Assembly (NCBI GenBank): GCA_003427395.1
Contig: BFEA01000432.1
Coordinates: 295,298-330,748 of the forward strand
Length of the DNA: 35,451 bases
Reading direction: 5' to 3'
Source: Chara braunii
Lineage: Eukaryota > Streptophyta > Charophyceae > Charales > Characeae
How positions within the stretch are numbered: the first letter of the stretch is position 1; every line of letters starts with the position of its first letter. The notes below the pieces were generated by a model. The model saw only the letters and a list, made by a program, of their open reading frames with translations, had not been told where the DNA came from and made no database searches. The position numbers and the translations under genes were made by a program. Below are positions 8,450 through 20,185 of this stretch, in pieces.

Positions 8450-9460
8450 GAGGGCACTTGGGAGGAGTTGAACATGTGTGGAGTGGGGCACGAGAAGTTC
8501 AGGGAGTACACTCGCCTCACACGGCTTGTTCGACCAAATTCTAGAGAGAATCGCCCTGGGGAATCCAGAGGATGGATACCCGATTCAGAAAGGCGATGTT
8601 GCCAGGTCTGAAGTTTGCATTCGCCCTTTATAGATGGGCCATGGGCAGTTATTATCGCCAATGTGGAAATGACTTCGGGATGGGATTGCATAGCGCAGTG
8701 AGGTGCACAGATGACGTCGCAGGAGCAATCGTGCAGGGTACGGGCACAAGATTTTGTGGTCGACAAGGCCCAGGCTGTAGGCAACTCTTGATTATTTTGA
8801 AAGGAAAGGGTTTCCAGGGTGTTTCGGTCTCATAGACTGTACTCATGTCTATATAGACAAACTGCGTGGTGGTGAGGCGGAGGCGTATTATGAAGGAACA
8901 GGCAGTACTCCATCCTTGCTCAGGTTGTCTGTGACAAGAAGCTCCGCATACTTGACGTAGCAGTGCGCACGCCAGGTTCGGTGCATGACTGCAGAGTGCT
9001 TCGTCTTTCCGATCTGCACGAGCGCGGGGAGGAAGGGGAACAACCTTCTCAGAGGAGGAGCAACGTGCTGGTGAACGACTCTGTCATCGGTCGCTAACTA
9101 ATGGGGGATGCGGGATATCTAATTCTTCCTTGGTTGATGACGCCGCACGGGTCGCTGGCAAGGACAGCAGACGATAGGGTGCTTGACAACAAATTCTCTG
9201 CGGTGCGCAGTGCAATAGAACGGTGTTTTGGTCGATTGAAGGGGATGTGGTGCTGCTTCGGTCGCAGACACATTGTGAATATGGAGAATGTTTGTTACCA
9301 GTTTTTGGCATGTTGTATTTTGCACAACATAATCATCGACGAATGCATCCCTGTTGATGATGAGTTGTTAAGGAAAGGTCGGAACGACGGGAGGCATGAC
9401 GACGACTCCAACGACAGCGATGAAGAAAGCAGTGGAGATGAAGACGACGAAGACCTATGA
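8450..9460 (+). pseudogene. PIF/Harbinger (HARBI1-like, DDE) transposase, broken
   Basis: Pieces in different frames line up in family order. An N-terminal part (about 8495-8560) reads FREYTRLTRL. A helical DNA-binding-like part (8572-8809) includes FAFALYRWAMGSYYRQCG. The first catalytic Asp lies in GLIDCTHVYIDKL (codon 8835-8837), the second in GSVHDCRVLRL (8987-8989). GDAGYLILPWL follows, and the catalytic Glu is in IERCFGRLKG (9218-9220). An acidic tail ends at 9460. Frame changes lie near 8525, 8570, 8805 and 8914, and an in-frame TAA at about 9095. All three DDE residues survive in pieces, so decay looks fairly recent. The partner Myb-like protein normally encoded by such elements is not adjacent. 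TIRs were not found. Confidence 0.85.
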
Positions 9461-10481
9461 TGAACTATCTTTTGTAATCACGCGACTTCTTGTGCGGGGC
9501 TGCTGTGGGGAAACGGGAGGGTCTTGATGGGTGACAGGGCGCAAGCGGGATCGGTAGGGCAAGTTGCCTTGATGCCCTCGCTTCTTTTTCGTTTTCATTG
9601 GAGTTGTCGGGCCGGTGCCGGGAAAGTCCCGCGCCGACGATTAAGTAACCGCGCCCTAGCGAGCGCGAAAAATAATAGTTGCCATAGCTTCTTTCTTGTT
9701 CCGCTATGCGCACTAGGACTTTTGGCGCGATCAGCGCGTGGGAATTTTCATTTTTGAAATTCGAACTAATGTCGAGGCTCCCCCGCAGGGTCTCGGAATT
9801 GTTTTTTTTTCCTTTTCTTCTTTTTCCCTTTGGGATTTTCTCTTGCAATTAGGATTTAGGCTAGAAATTTAGGCACTTCGCAATTTGGCGGCACGGCGCT
9901 TCTTGCTCGCACGGGTCGTAACCTGACAGGGTTTGGGCTCTGAATCCACCCACCCCTTAATCCAGTGTGTAACTGTAGTTTTTGGCGGGCGCGATCGCAA
10001 CTGTAATCTTCTTGTTCCTTATGACTTTTTGTATTTCCTTCTTTTCCGCCTCATGCACACTCTTCTTGTGTTCTGAGTGGTTCCCACAGTTGCATGCCCG
10101 GATCAATGCGCGGAGAGTGGCTTCGTCCCCCCCGCCGCGGCCTGGGCATGCAAACGTAGGCACTCCCTTCCGTCTCTTTCTCATCACTTGGTGCTAATCC
10201 CGTATCCCTCACACAAGCATACATGCTATAAAATTTGCAAGCGCGATTAGTTGTCTCTCTAACCTACTTGGGAGTTAGCACAGTCGAGAGGATGGGCTAA
10301 CGAGCAGAAAGACAGTGAGTAGAGAGTCGGGCGATCCGACGAGCTGGCGCTGTGTGCGCGGGGTTGACGTGTGGCCGCAACGGACTGTGGCACATGGGCG
10401 AACCTGGCTTGCATACTCAGGCCAAGCGGGGTGACGACTTGGGTTGGTGTTGGGGATGCAAGACGACGGACTGCCCGCATC

Positions 10482-10484
<3 letters not shown>
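9461..10484. other. No gene recognised
   Basis: GC-mixed sequence with only short frames. CTATAAAATTTGC at about 10228 looks like a TATA element but precedes no supported gene. Confidence 0.35.

Positions 10485-10546
<62 letters not shown>
10484..10546 (+). repeat. (GA)n microsatellite
   Basis: An uninterrupted (AG)n run of about 60 bp. Ser-Leu and Arg-Glu frames over it are artefacts. Confidence 0.95.
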
Positions 10547-11062
10547 GGGGATATGGTGGAATAGTGTATATTCTCCCTACTATTTGTATAAATTTTGATT
10601 TCAACGTTGGTCAATTTTTGTTGAGCTATTGTGATTGGAACCCTTGAGCGCCTTGAATAACTCTTCGAGCCTTGTGAAGAACAACGAAAGCATTTTTGGA
10701 ATTTCTTCAGTAAATCATGTCGGACTTTTTTATGTATGTATATATGCATGAATGACGATGAATGGGCTTGTATCCTTTTTTGAGTTGTCTTTTTGATTAA
10801 TGATTACGGAAACTTATGGGTGTGTATGCTTGTGAATATCCAATACTCCTTTCCGTCCCCGAAACGAGATTGATTGCCTAAGGGAACTAGCTGCATGGCT
10901 GAACCGGTATGCTGATGGATCGCTCCTTGTTTATTTGTGCAGTTTAGGATCTGATCAACTGGCCGGTGCGCACGCACGTGTAAGGCAACAGTCGTTCGCG
11001 GATTTTCCATCTACACGAGCGCCTGCAAAAGCCAGCTACTATCTTGCCCCGTAGAAATATGT
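10547..11062. other. No gene recognised
   Basis: AT-rich sequence without a convincing frame or repeat. Confidence 0.35.
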
Positions 11063-11892
11063 GTGTGCATGAACTCGGTTGAACGAGACATGGCGATAGA
11101 ATCCCCTTTCTGGATCACCGATCGCGAAAGCCTGAGGGACCCGGAATACCGAACGTATTGGGAGAGGGAACAAATCCGTCGTCGGCGGATCCGACAACAT
11201 CGCCACTTACGGAACCCTGGGCCCCTTGAGTACCCTTGCCGGACTGAAAACGAGTGGCTGTGCAGGGGCGACTTCCAGTTGGCAATCAACTGAGACCCAC
11301 GGATTCCCGATTATCCCGACAGCCGAAACCAGCAATATCTTCTAACCCCAGGCTTTGTTGTCATCACCACCGACTTCCCTCCCTACTATACCGTCTTCCC
11401 CCACCACCGGTTACTCGTGATCCCTTGGAATTCCATAGCCCGGTTCTGGCCTCGTCCGCCGTGCTCAGAGTGTCGGCAGCCCGGCGAGTATCGGCAGGCG
11501 AGGGACATGCAACGAACCCAGCCCAGGACAGAGCGACGCGATCGACAATCGCCCCAACTCTGAGCCAGAAGACACTTGCACTTCTACCCTTGGAACTCGA
11601 CACAGGAGATTCCAGTTCCTGCCTGGAACTCCGCCCCCACTTTCCTAAAATCCTTGGCACACCCCTTTTTCGCACTTCCGGGCCCCCATTCCACTCCGAT
11701 CAGGAAGTCGCGCTGGGCGTGAGGTTGGGCGTCACAGACCAGCACAGGGACATCCCGGTTGTAGGGTCGATTGTGTACGCAAGCGAACGCCAGCGTCACA
11801 ATGCGGCGTTCGACATCGGTCGTCGCCTCACCCGCCACGCCCCCATGTCGACCGTGTTTTTCCACAAGATGCAGTGCAGGAGTGGGCGTTGA
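11063..11892 (+). pseudogene. Unrecognised ORF remnant
   Basis: A frame from 11063 reads protein-like (ERDMAIESPFWITDRES, EYRTYWEREQIRRRRIRQH). After one TGA at 11291 it continues in the same frame to about 11561 with Pro/Tyr/Arg-rich sequence. In a second frame, 11254-11892 is open for 212 codons, and its end (about 11700-11892) has balanced composition. I do not recognise the family. The pattern suggests one decayed gene with a nonsense change and at least one frameshift, or chance open frames in GC-rich DNA. No promoter or partner gene is evident. Confidence 0.25.
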
Positions 11893-12117
11893 GTAGGCTT
11901 TTTCTCCTACTTCGGTGTTGCTGGGGGATGGTCTCTTTGTTTAATTTTGGACATTCACCACAGCACACTTCTTGTTTCTGCTTGCCAGGATAGGTATTTC
12001 CACAGATTGAGTGATGAAATGACGTGTGCTACGGGAGGAGATTAGAAGTGGACGTAGGAAGGACTCCCCATTGATGGGCCTGTTGTGCCATCACCGACTG
12101 TGGACGGCATTTGCCAA

Positions 12118-12650
12118 TTTTGTTCCCCTGTTGGGGAGTTGTCTTCGGTTCAAGTATAATTGGATTTGCATGTGCCCATGTTCTGTACGGGGACACAAAT
12201 TTTAAACATTGTGATGACCCTGGTGGTTTATGTTTCGATCTTTGGAAGTTTATAATTTTATTTTTTATTTTTATTTTTTTTGCATTTTTTTTCTCGGGCC
12301 TGTGTGAAGCTATGGAATGGGATGACATGCATGCCTTGTGTTTGGAATGTGTACACTGCAACTCAATTTTGTTCCCCTGCTGGGGAGTTGTCTTCGGTAC
12401 CAAGTATAAGTGGATTTGGATATGCCCCAATTCAATACAGGGACAAAAAATTTAAACATTGCGAGGTGTGTGGGGCAGTTAATGTTTTTAATATGACCCT
12501 GGTGGTTTATGTTTCGATCTTTGGAAGTTCATAATTTTCTATTTTACTTGTTTCAAATTTTTTGCTTGTTTTTTTCCATGCCTGTGTGAAGCCATGGAAT
12601 GGGATGATATGCGTGCCTTGCATTTGGAATGTGTACATTGCAACTCAATG
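12118..12650 (+). repeat. Tandem duplication, units of about 249 and 282 bp
   Basis: Both units start TTTTGTTCCCCTG (12118 and 12367) and share GACCCTGGTGGTTTATGTTT and TGTGAAGC(T/C)ATGGAATGGG. The second carries an insertion of about 30 bp after the ACAGGGACA phrase. No coding role seen. Confidence 0.85.
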
Positions 12651-13440
12651 TTGTCCGTCATCAACACTCGACTATTCTCCATTTCACACCCTTGTTTTTT
12701 TCAAATGCATGTCACCAACACTCGAACTTCCTCATTTCAAACATGTTCTTTGCATTTTGAAAATCCCAAGCAATGGCAAATTGGACATGGAAGATCGACA
12801 AACTTTCCCATGTATTCGAAAACACAACTTGAAAGGGCATGCATTTGAAGTTCAGTAACATGTGGAACGCACACATGGTGGGAGTGATTAAATCTCATGG
12901 ATATGGTGATTGAGGACAACACTGTGAAGATTTGGCCATTATAGGGAAAATGACGAAGCGTAATAAAAAAATCGTCCAGTCGATGGCCCTCCACCAGAAC
13001 AAAAATCTTTAATTTTTGAAAAACAGATGTTAAAATCGCCACACAGGCGTAATACTACTACCACGTCAGAAAAGGACAGCCACGCAGGGGACCCTACGAT
13101 CACGACCTCCCTTCAAAGATCCTGAGCAAAACGTAGCCCTGTCACACCTGCAACACATGCGGCCAAAAACACAAAGCAATTGTTGCAAACCTCCCCCGGT
13201 GCTATCATGGACATGGGGCGGATGACACCGATCCTAACTACGGAGGTCGTCTGTCGGTCGCTATCATAAACCCCAAATGCACTACGGAAGCAGACGGGAC
13301 AGGTGGCCATCACGACCATCTGCACAACTCTCACCACCATACCCTTCGAAGATCAACTGTGCCCGAGCCTAGTTGTGGGTTGTCCTGTTCGTCACCATGT
13401 CACATCAATGGCCTGATCCTTGTGATGAATGACCTTCTAT
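12651..13440. other. No gene recognised
   Basis: Only short frames on either strand, no domain or repeat family identified. Confidence 0.35.
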
Positions 13441-13442
13441 GG

Positions 13443-14036
13443 TCATTGCCCATTGCCTTGTTCTGCCACTGCCGTGACCTCATGATGGTTGACATCTGGA
13501 GACAGGGGGGCGGTGACGAAGCCAGAGCGGGCAGCGGCGGGGAGCAAGCTAAGACGGCAATGTGAGTGATCTCTCGACGGGCTAGGTGATGCCGCATGCC
13601 TGATTGACACAGGCACACTCGCCAAGGTGGTTGTCCGCCTTCCTGCAGGGTTCTGCACAATGGTGATGAAATTGTCATTGTCCGCTGGTAAATGCATGGA
13701 GTCGTGCTCATGAAGTGACAGCTGGTGTTGAAGACGTGCCACCTCCTCCTGCAGTGTGGCCACCGTTCGTTTTGTCTCCTCCACTCTTGAAAGTGCTACG
13801 GCCTCTCGCATGTTTGTGCTCGCCAACTCTGTCTGCAGCCTTCTCAGCTTCTCTGCCATCTCGGACACACGTGTTAAAAGGACACCCCTTTTCCTTGCAA
13901 GCTTGTGGGCTTGCTCTTTTGATCGCATATGGGTTAATGCGAAATCGCCTGCCATGTCGATGACCTCCGAAACTCCAGCAATGGGCTGGGAAAGCATGCA
14001 GCGCCTGAGAGTTTGTGGTGGTTGTAGATGAGGCAC
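13443..14036 (-). CDS. Coiled-coil ORF, probable 3' exon of the broken Myb/SANT-like gene
   Basis: A 197-codon frame. Residues of about 35-110 form a clear coiled coil (KLARKRGVLLTRVSEMAEKL, then Leu/Glu/Arg-rich heptads to HQLSLHEHD). The C-terminal third is Ser/Pro/His-rich. The first roughly 30 residues fall in the 421-bp duplicated segment and may be intron rather than coding. It lies downstream of, and on the same strand as, the Myb/SANT-like remnant, so it may be that gene's last exon. No specific family is recognised. It could be transposon-associated. Confidence 0.4.
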   Translation of the reverse strand: MPHLQPPQTLRRCMLSQPIAGVSEVIDMAGDFALTHMRSKEQAHKLARKRGVLLTRVSEMAEKLRRLQTELASTNMREAVALSRVEETKRTVATLQEEVARLQHQLSLHEHDSMHLPADNDNFITIVQNPAGRRTTTLASVPVSIRHAASPSPSRDHSHCRLSLLPAAARSGFVTAPLSPDVNHHEVTAVAEQGNGQ

Positions 14037-14779
14037 GCTGAACGCATTCCGAAAAGCGTCAGTTTACTTCTGCTGCCAAGGCAAAGCTGCGCATACACGA
14101 AAATTGCAGAATGGATGTCACCAAAACACAAACACGTGTAAAAAAATAAACAAAAAACAAACAAGCAAACTTAATTCGATCTGAAAAGAAGACGATGAGT
14201 GAAGCATGGGATTCATGCAAGGTCCGGCGTGAGATCGCGAACATGCCGATTTCACATCCCGCCCATGTGATGCCCATCACCGCCGTTGTGACCTTCATCA
14301 CTCTCACGAGCAGATGCATGTTGTCCCGCCAACGATTCGGTAGCACTGCAATGGGTTAGTGCGAAATCGCCTGCCATGTAGATGACCTCTGAAACTCCAG
14401 TATGGGCTGGGAAAGCGTGCAGCGCCTGAGAGTTTGTGGTCGTTGCAGATGAGGCACGCTGAATGCATTTCGGAAAGCGTCAGTTTGCTTCTGTTATCAA
14501 GGCAAAGTTGCGCATGCACGAAAATTGCAGAATGGATGTCACCGAAACACAAACACGTGTAAAAAAATAAACAAAAAACAAACAAACAAACAAACAAACG
14601 TAATTCGATCTGAAAAGAAGATGATGAGTGAAGCATGGGATTCGTGCAAGGTCCGGTGTGAGATCGCGAACATACAGATTTCACATCCCGCCCATGTGAT
14701 GCCCATCACCGCCGCTGTGACCTTCATCACTCTCACGAGCAGATGCATGTTGTCCCGCCAACGATTCGGTAGCACTGCA
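13930..14779. repeat. 421-bp tandem duplication
   Basis: 13930-14350 and 14351-14779 align throughout. Shared landmarks are GCGAAATCGCCTGCCATGT, GCCTGAGAGTTTGTGG, CACAAACACGTGTAAAAAAA and CGATTCGGTAGCACTGCAA. Copies differ by scattered substitutions and a longer (AAAC)n in the second. On the minus strand each copy has pyrimidine-rich acceptor-like sites such as TTCTTTTCAG, consistent with intron sequence of the neighbouring gene. Confidence 0.9.
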
Positions 14780-15750
14780 AAAGTGTGTTGTTCCCTTCAG
14801 CTATGGTCTTGTTAAGACCATCTATGGCGTGAACAAAACTGCCAGCCAATTTCTCCGCTTGTCTATCCATGGCATCGACGAGAGACTGGAAATGGAAGGC
14901 CGAAGAGCTATGGCATGGGTCCTCCATCGAGCTGTCCGATTCGCGCCCCCTACCGTGTTCTCGTCCTCACCTAGTGCATCGCTGTTTGGATCCATCTCCC
15001 CCATCGTTGTCCACCTTCCTACGAGGACCACCGGGTTCCACCCCCACTCCATTATTGTTGTCGTTTGTGTTCGCACTACTGCCTCCTCCTTGCAAATGAA
15101 CGGATCGCATCATCCCTTTGCACAACATGTCCTTCTTCTTTAGCTTCCACTGAAGGCCATCAAAGTATGATTTTTTGGAAGTCGGAGGAAGGATACACTC
15201 CCTTCTTTCGGCCCTCAGGCTGCTCATGTTCCAGTATCTGCGCTCTCCCAAACTGAGGTGGAAATCTTGTATCTTCTTCGCCTGGTCTAGGAGGAGATAT
15301 CTCCTCTCACGTTCCGCCTGCCCACGATGGAAAACCAGTTCTTTGAGCCTTGCAATGATCCACACGTATTTCTCTTTTCTCACCATAATCTTCTGCCTTT
15401 TGTGCCTTGTTGTTTCATCATGTCTTCTTCGAACAGCAACTGCAGCAACGCCAAACTCTCTTCGTACCCCCAATCGCCCAAACTCTTCTTCTGTTCCTGC
15501 CCTTCCCGACGCTGTCTCCACCATGTATACCGCCGTCGGGCATTGCAACCCCGCAATCCGGGACTGTTGCTGCCGAGATATCCGCACACGGCACATTTGT
15601 GTCATCCGCCGTCTTCATCGTCACACTTCCCACGCATTGTGTGCCGGTGATGTCGACATCAGCACCTGCCCACGCGTCACCCATGCTCGCGTCCATGTAT
15701 TCCCGCCCCGGAATACCTTCTTCAACATCCGTCGGAATGGATGGGTATGT
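14733..15750 (-). pseudogene. Myb/SANT-like (trihelix-type) DNA-binding protein, broken
   Basis: Read on the minus strand. First comes a Ser-run and acidic N-terminal part, including DASMGDAWAGADVDITG (to about 15420). Then, in another frame, EESLALLQLLFEEDMMKQQ and GRRLW (15383-15463). After a frameshift near 15385 comes KYVWIIARLKEL, then KKIQDF, RRYWNMSS, ILPPT and SYFDGLQWKLKK. These match helices 1-3 and the YWxMSS/LPP tail of the Myb_DNA-bind_4 pattern. An in-frame TGA at 14967 is followed by SLVDAMDRQAEKLAGSF. That TGA sits in AG-GTGAGG, which could instead be a splice donor. The role is inferred as DNA binding. Such proteins occur as plant transcription factors and as transposon partners. 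The family call is from memory of motifs. Confidence 0.5.
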
Positions 15751-16335
15751 TGATGATGATGATGATGATGATGGTTGTTGCGGGTGACCATCCTAGGAAT
15801 GTTTTGCACATGTACCGAGCGAAGGTCACGTGGCAGTGGTGAAAGCGACAACAACTGATGAATCCCTCTCTCGCTCGAAGGATTGCCCCCTCGCCCAGGT
15901 AAGTATGTTCTCTTCTTCGCTTTTTTACCTATCTTACTCTCACTCTCTCTCGATCTCTTTTCACCTCCTTGCTGCTTCTACATCTGGCTGTCATGTTGGC
16001 CAGGAGGATGAATGAGGCAATGATGATGATGGTCGACACAATGGCGGCCCAAATGAAGAAAGCAACATCAACAAAATGGCAGCATAGCGGCGGAATGACG
16101 AGGACGACCACCGTGGAGGAACACCTGCGTGTAGGTAAGTCACTCTCTCTCTCTCTCTCTTGGGTAGGCTTTGTAACCATCCTTAATACATAAACGCATC
16201 TGACCATTAGTATAGCCATATCCATTCGACGTCAGGGCGATCATAAGCGGGAGCTCCAGGGTCACAAGGACAACAACGTTTGGCTGTGACCAACAGGGAG
16301 AGCGGGATCTCAATGATGACGACCTTCACTAGGAT
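15751..16335. other. No further gene; short (GAT)n and (CT)n runs
   Basis: (GAT)n at about 15751-15774 encodes the Ser or His run of minus-strand frames. (CT)n lies at 16143-16160. No other supported feature. Confidence 0.4.
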
Positions 16336-17541
16336 CGCGATGATGAGTAGTGTCACTACCGTCCAAACTTCAGTGACGAGCATCACGACAATCTCAATTT
16401 ATGAAGAGGATCAAAACGACAAGTTGGATGGCGCGGCTACAGGCGATGCTTCACTAGTCACACAATGTGCTTATTGATGAGAATGAATCTTTCGGTAGAA
16501 CATGGGAAGATACACGATCTTACTTTTTATTTTATTTTATTACTTTTTTTTTATGTATTTTACAAAGCCCCGCATGTAGGTCCATCCGTTGACCCCTTCT
16601 CATCTTCTGTCGCACGTTCTCTTTCCTTAATCCCCTTTGATATCACTCTTTCCTACATTCCTTTTGGCGCTTCCTCGTCTCTCGCTCCATCGGCAGCTCC
16701 AATACACCACACCAATCCGCCTAGGGAAACAATTCTAAGCACGCTCAGAATTGAGCATGACTCTCACCACAAGGAATAGGGTGACCCCCCCTGGAGGCAA
16801 AGATTGCGGCCTTGAGTTTGACGAGGACAATGGCGAGCAACTCCGGGATCGAGACAGGCAGTAGGTCGGGGGTGACGATTGAGTTGAGCACCAAAATAGC
16901 ATCGAAAGTACTAGCCCCCTCGATGAGGAATGTGGCACGCGATGACGAGCACTGTCACTACCGTCGGAACTGCTGTGACGAGCATCATGACAATCTCAAT
17001 TTATGAAGAGGATCAAAAGGACAAGCTGGATGACGTGGCTACAAGCGATGCTTCACTAGTCACACGATGTGCTTATTAATGAGAATGAATCTTTCGCTAG
17101 AACATGGGAAGATACACGATCTTACTTCAAGTTTTTAATTTATTTTATTACTTTTTTTATGTATTTAACAAAGACCTGCGTGTAGGTCCATTCGTTGACC
17201 CCTTCTCATCTTATGTCTCACATTCTCTTTCCTTAATCCTCTTTGATCTCACTCCTTCCTACACTCCTCTCGACGCTTCCTCGTCTCTCGCTCCACCGAC
17301 AGCTCCAATACACACACCAATCTGCCTGGGGAAACAATCTTAAACGCGCTTGGAATTGAGCATGATTCCCACCATGAGGAACAAGGCGACCCCCCCTTGA
17401 GGCAAAGATCGCGGCCTCGAGTTTGATGAGGACAATGGCGAGCAACTCCGGGATTGAGACAAGCCGTAGGTCGGGGGTGACGACTGAGCTGAGCACCGGA
17501 ATAGCATCGAAAGTACTAGCCACCTCGATGAGGAATGAGGC
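16336..17541 (+). repeat. 602-bp tandem duplication
   Basis: Unit 1 starts CGCGATGATGAGTAGTGTC at 16336. Unit 2 starts CGCGATGACGAGCACTGTC at 16938. Alignment continues through CACTAGTCACAC, GACCCCTTCTCATCTT and GCATCGAAAGTACTAGCC. The copies differ at many sites, so the duplication is not recent. No coding frame survives across a unit. Confidence 0.9.
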
Positions 17542-17685
17542 AAAACCACCATTTCCTTTCTCCTCCTCGTTTACTTCCTCCTTATCATCTTTGTCTTGTT
17601 AAGTCTCTCCCTCTTCTTCTTCTATTGTTGTCAGTGTGATCACCCGTATAGGCTTGCAATGATCTCATACACCATGTGCTTATGA

Positions 17686-17696
17686 GGGGGGGGGGG

Positions 17697-17732
<36 letters not shown>

Positions 17733-17733
17733 T
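17686..17733 (+). repeat. Compound microsatellite
   Basis: A G run, then (AT)n, then (AG)n. Confidence 0.9.
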
Positions 17734-19643
17734 CTACGATTTATAGATGTTATTCTTGCGCAGGGGTCGTTCTATTCTTCTTTGTATTGTTCCAATTTTA
17801 ACAGATGTTCCGAACGGCTTAGGGTGGGCGAAGCCCGTGCCAGAATTCAGCGGCTCCAAACAATTCATAAATATCTGCTTCTACTCATCAAATTTCAGCA
17901 TTTGGATTAGAACACAAATCCATATTCCAACAGTGTCACTGATCCCGCCATCGTGCTCGGCATCGGTATTGCGTCTTGGAAACGAGACTGAAAAAACTCA
18001 CACTAGTTAATATGGATGAAAAGAGGGATCTTCATAATAGGGGAGTGATGGGATTGTGACATAAGGGTGTGAACGACTCTCCCAGCACTATCGGTGCAAA
18101 TACCCTTACAAATATACCAGTCTTATCCCCCTTGGTCTTGTTGTCAGTCTCTGCCCGTCGGCCCGATGGTGGGACTAAGAGGGTGCCAACAATTCCCTCT
18201 TCCCCCGAGGTGTTATTTTTTCTTTTTATTTTTTTTATTTTTTTTTGTTTTATTTACCCTTATCATTTATAATGAATGGATTACCAAAGATCGATTGTCT
18301 CCATGCCGCGTGTAACCGTATAGAGACCCGCCATTTTTTTGGGTTCATTTCACTTTACAAATTTATAATGTTCGCCCATAAGGGTCCAACCTAAGGTCTC
18401 TCATCACATTATTCGTTGTAGAACCGTCTCTTTGGGATCTAAGTGGACGTGTGACTATCTAGTTTCTATTTGTTAGTCATGGCAGGGGATGAACCAACTT
18501 TTATTGTGGGGAAGGGAGCGTTAGGTTGCTTGTTAATGACACTCAATAAATAATTTTCCCCCAGTCGAGTTTGATGATAGTCTTAAAGGTCAAGGCTTTG
18601 ATCTCATTTTATGGGTTAAACACCAATACTTAGCCCAATTATCGACCGTGGGGAAAAAGTAGAGTAGCAATGTGTCTAGTCGGATGAATTTGGGCGCTTT
18701 TGAATTGGCCCGTACGTTTCCGAAATCGTGGTTTGTTAACGGTGTCGGCGAGAATACCCTTACAGGGGTATCCGCCCAGGGTTTTGCAAGTGACAGAAAG
18801 GCTCGATTAACTTGGATTTTGAGTGCCAGTGCGGGAAATGCGAGGGTCGTCCGCACACGGGCAAACGTCTGCCTTGTCCCGGTAGGGAGTACGTGGGCGC
18901 GCAATTTTAAGGCGCGCGTGTGATTTTTCTGATTGAGTGGGCGGCCGGGGTAGCCGACCGACCCGGACCGGGTGACGGGCTTGGTTAGGGGGTGAAAGCT
19001 CGTTTTGAGTGGCACGTGTGACCGGTGGTGGCGCGCAGGCCGGGGCGCGGGTTTGCCATGTCATGGGATGGTAGGCCGGCGCGGGTACCTAAGGGTCGTG
19101 GGTATAACAGTGGGCTGAAAGAGTGGCTGAGGGGGTGTCGCGGCCCGGGGTGCCGCGCGGTACCACCTTATATGGGAAGTTGCGCCTATTGGTCATAGGA
19201 TTGGGCTTAGCCCTATTGGTTACAGCATTGGACTGACACGCAGCGGGCGCAGGGATCGAGGCCAACGGCAGGCAGTGAGGGAGCGGAGGAGCGCAGCGGA
19301 TAGGCTTGAGGGGTTGACGGGCCGGTAGGACTATCCCCTTCGCCCTCTTTTCTTACAACTATGGGGGCTGCGGTGTCCGCCTAGTTGTAGCATGCTTGTG
19401 GATTTTTATTTGCGTATAATCTACCTATTTCGACTTTTGTTATTAGTATTCTTCGCGCCCGTATGTGGGCGCGGAACCACGGAGGGTACATCCTCGAATG
19501 GTTGAGGTGCAAACCGGTGCTCGGACCTAGGTAATGGCACCCGGAGACAGGTAGAGGGGAATTCAGGGAGGGCCCAGACGCCAGACAGGTCGGGTACGTG
19601 CCGTGGGGAAGGGTGTATAGCCTCAGGTATCATCCCGGGTGTA
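17734..19643. other. No gene; GC-rich block with CCAAT-like motifs
   Basis: 17734-18600 is mixed and T-rich. From about 18700 the sequence turns CpG-rich. At 19176-19235 three ATTGG (CCAAT-box complement) motifs occur, and TTATATGGGAA lies at about 19168. These could be promoter remnants, for example of a retroelement, but no gene follows except the U6-like cluster. Confidence 0.35.
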
Positions 19644-19730
19644 GTCCTTCGGGGCGTCCGTCAAGGGTCGCAGCGCGGAGAAGGGTTGCCTGGCCCCTGG
19701 GCTGGGAGGATGCGCGAAGGCTCAAAACGG
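19644..19730 (+). pseudogene. U6 snRNA-like sequence, copy a (diverged)
   Basis: Begins GTCCTTCGGGG, like the U6 5' stem-loop. It continues with GGAGAAGGG in place of ACAGAGAAGAT, then TGCCTGGCCCCTGGGCTGGG aligning with GCATGGCCCC and the intramolecular stem-loop region. Diverged but in U6 order over about 85 nt. Confidence 0.45.
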
Positions 19731-19756
19731 ACCCGGACGTAGGTGCCGGGGTGCGT

Positions 19757-19860
19757 ACTGACCAAAAGAGAGGAAAGGCAGTACGGTGGTCTGCGCAGGG
19801 TTGACACGTGCAAAAATTTGGGGGAGACGATCAGAGCAAGGGGAGGCAAGCGCTCGCGGA
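19757..19860 (+). pseudogene. U6 snRNA-like sequence, copy b (diverged)
   Basis: GAGAGGAAAGGCAGTACGG aligns with the ACAGAGA-to-CATGG part. CTGCGCAGGGTTGACACGTG aligns with the U6 segment CTGCGCAAGGATGACACGCA. The following AAATTTGG...GACGATCAGAGCAAGG may start another partial copy. Confidence 0.45.
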
Positions 19861-20185
19861 AGGCTAAAGGAGTGCGGCACGGATCGGACGCGGTTGTCAG
19901 AACCCGGACGGGAGTAAGGCCGGATTCGTGTAGAAATAGTGGGGTAGGGTATGGGGGAGATCTTTGTTTTAGATTAGATTTGGTTTGTTCTATTGTTTTC
20001 TCATGTTTTTTGTTTTTTTTGCGATCGGCAAACTTGCCGACACGGCAGCTGGGGAGGACGGAGACCGGGGGAGAATTGTTGGCCACCATATAAAGTCGGA
20101 ATGAACCCGGACGCAGGCTGCGCCGGGTACGTAAAAAAAAAAAAAGGGGGGGCGCGTTGTGAGGCGCTGCCCAGTCGAAGCCGTT

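Noticed and set aside
10225-10240. CTATAAAATTTGC as a promoter TATA box
   Set aside because: No supported gene or RNA starts downstream.
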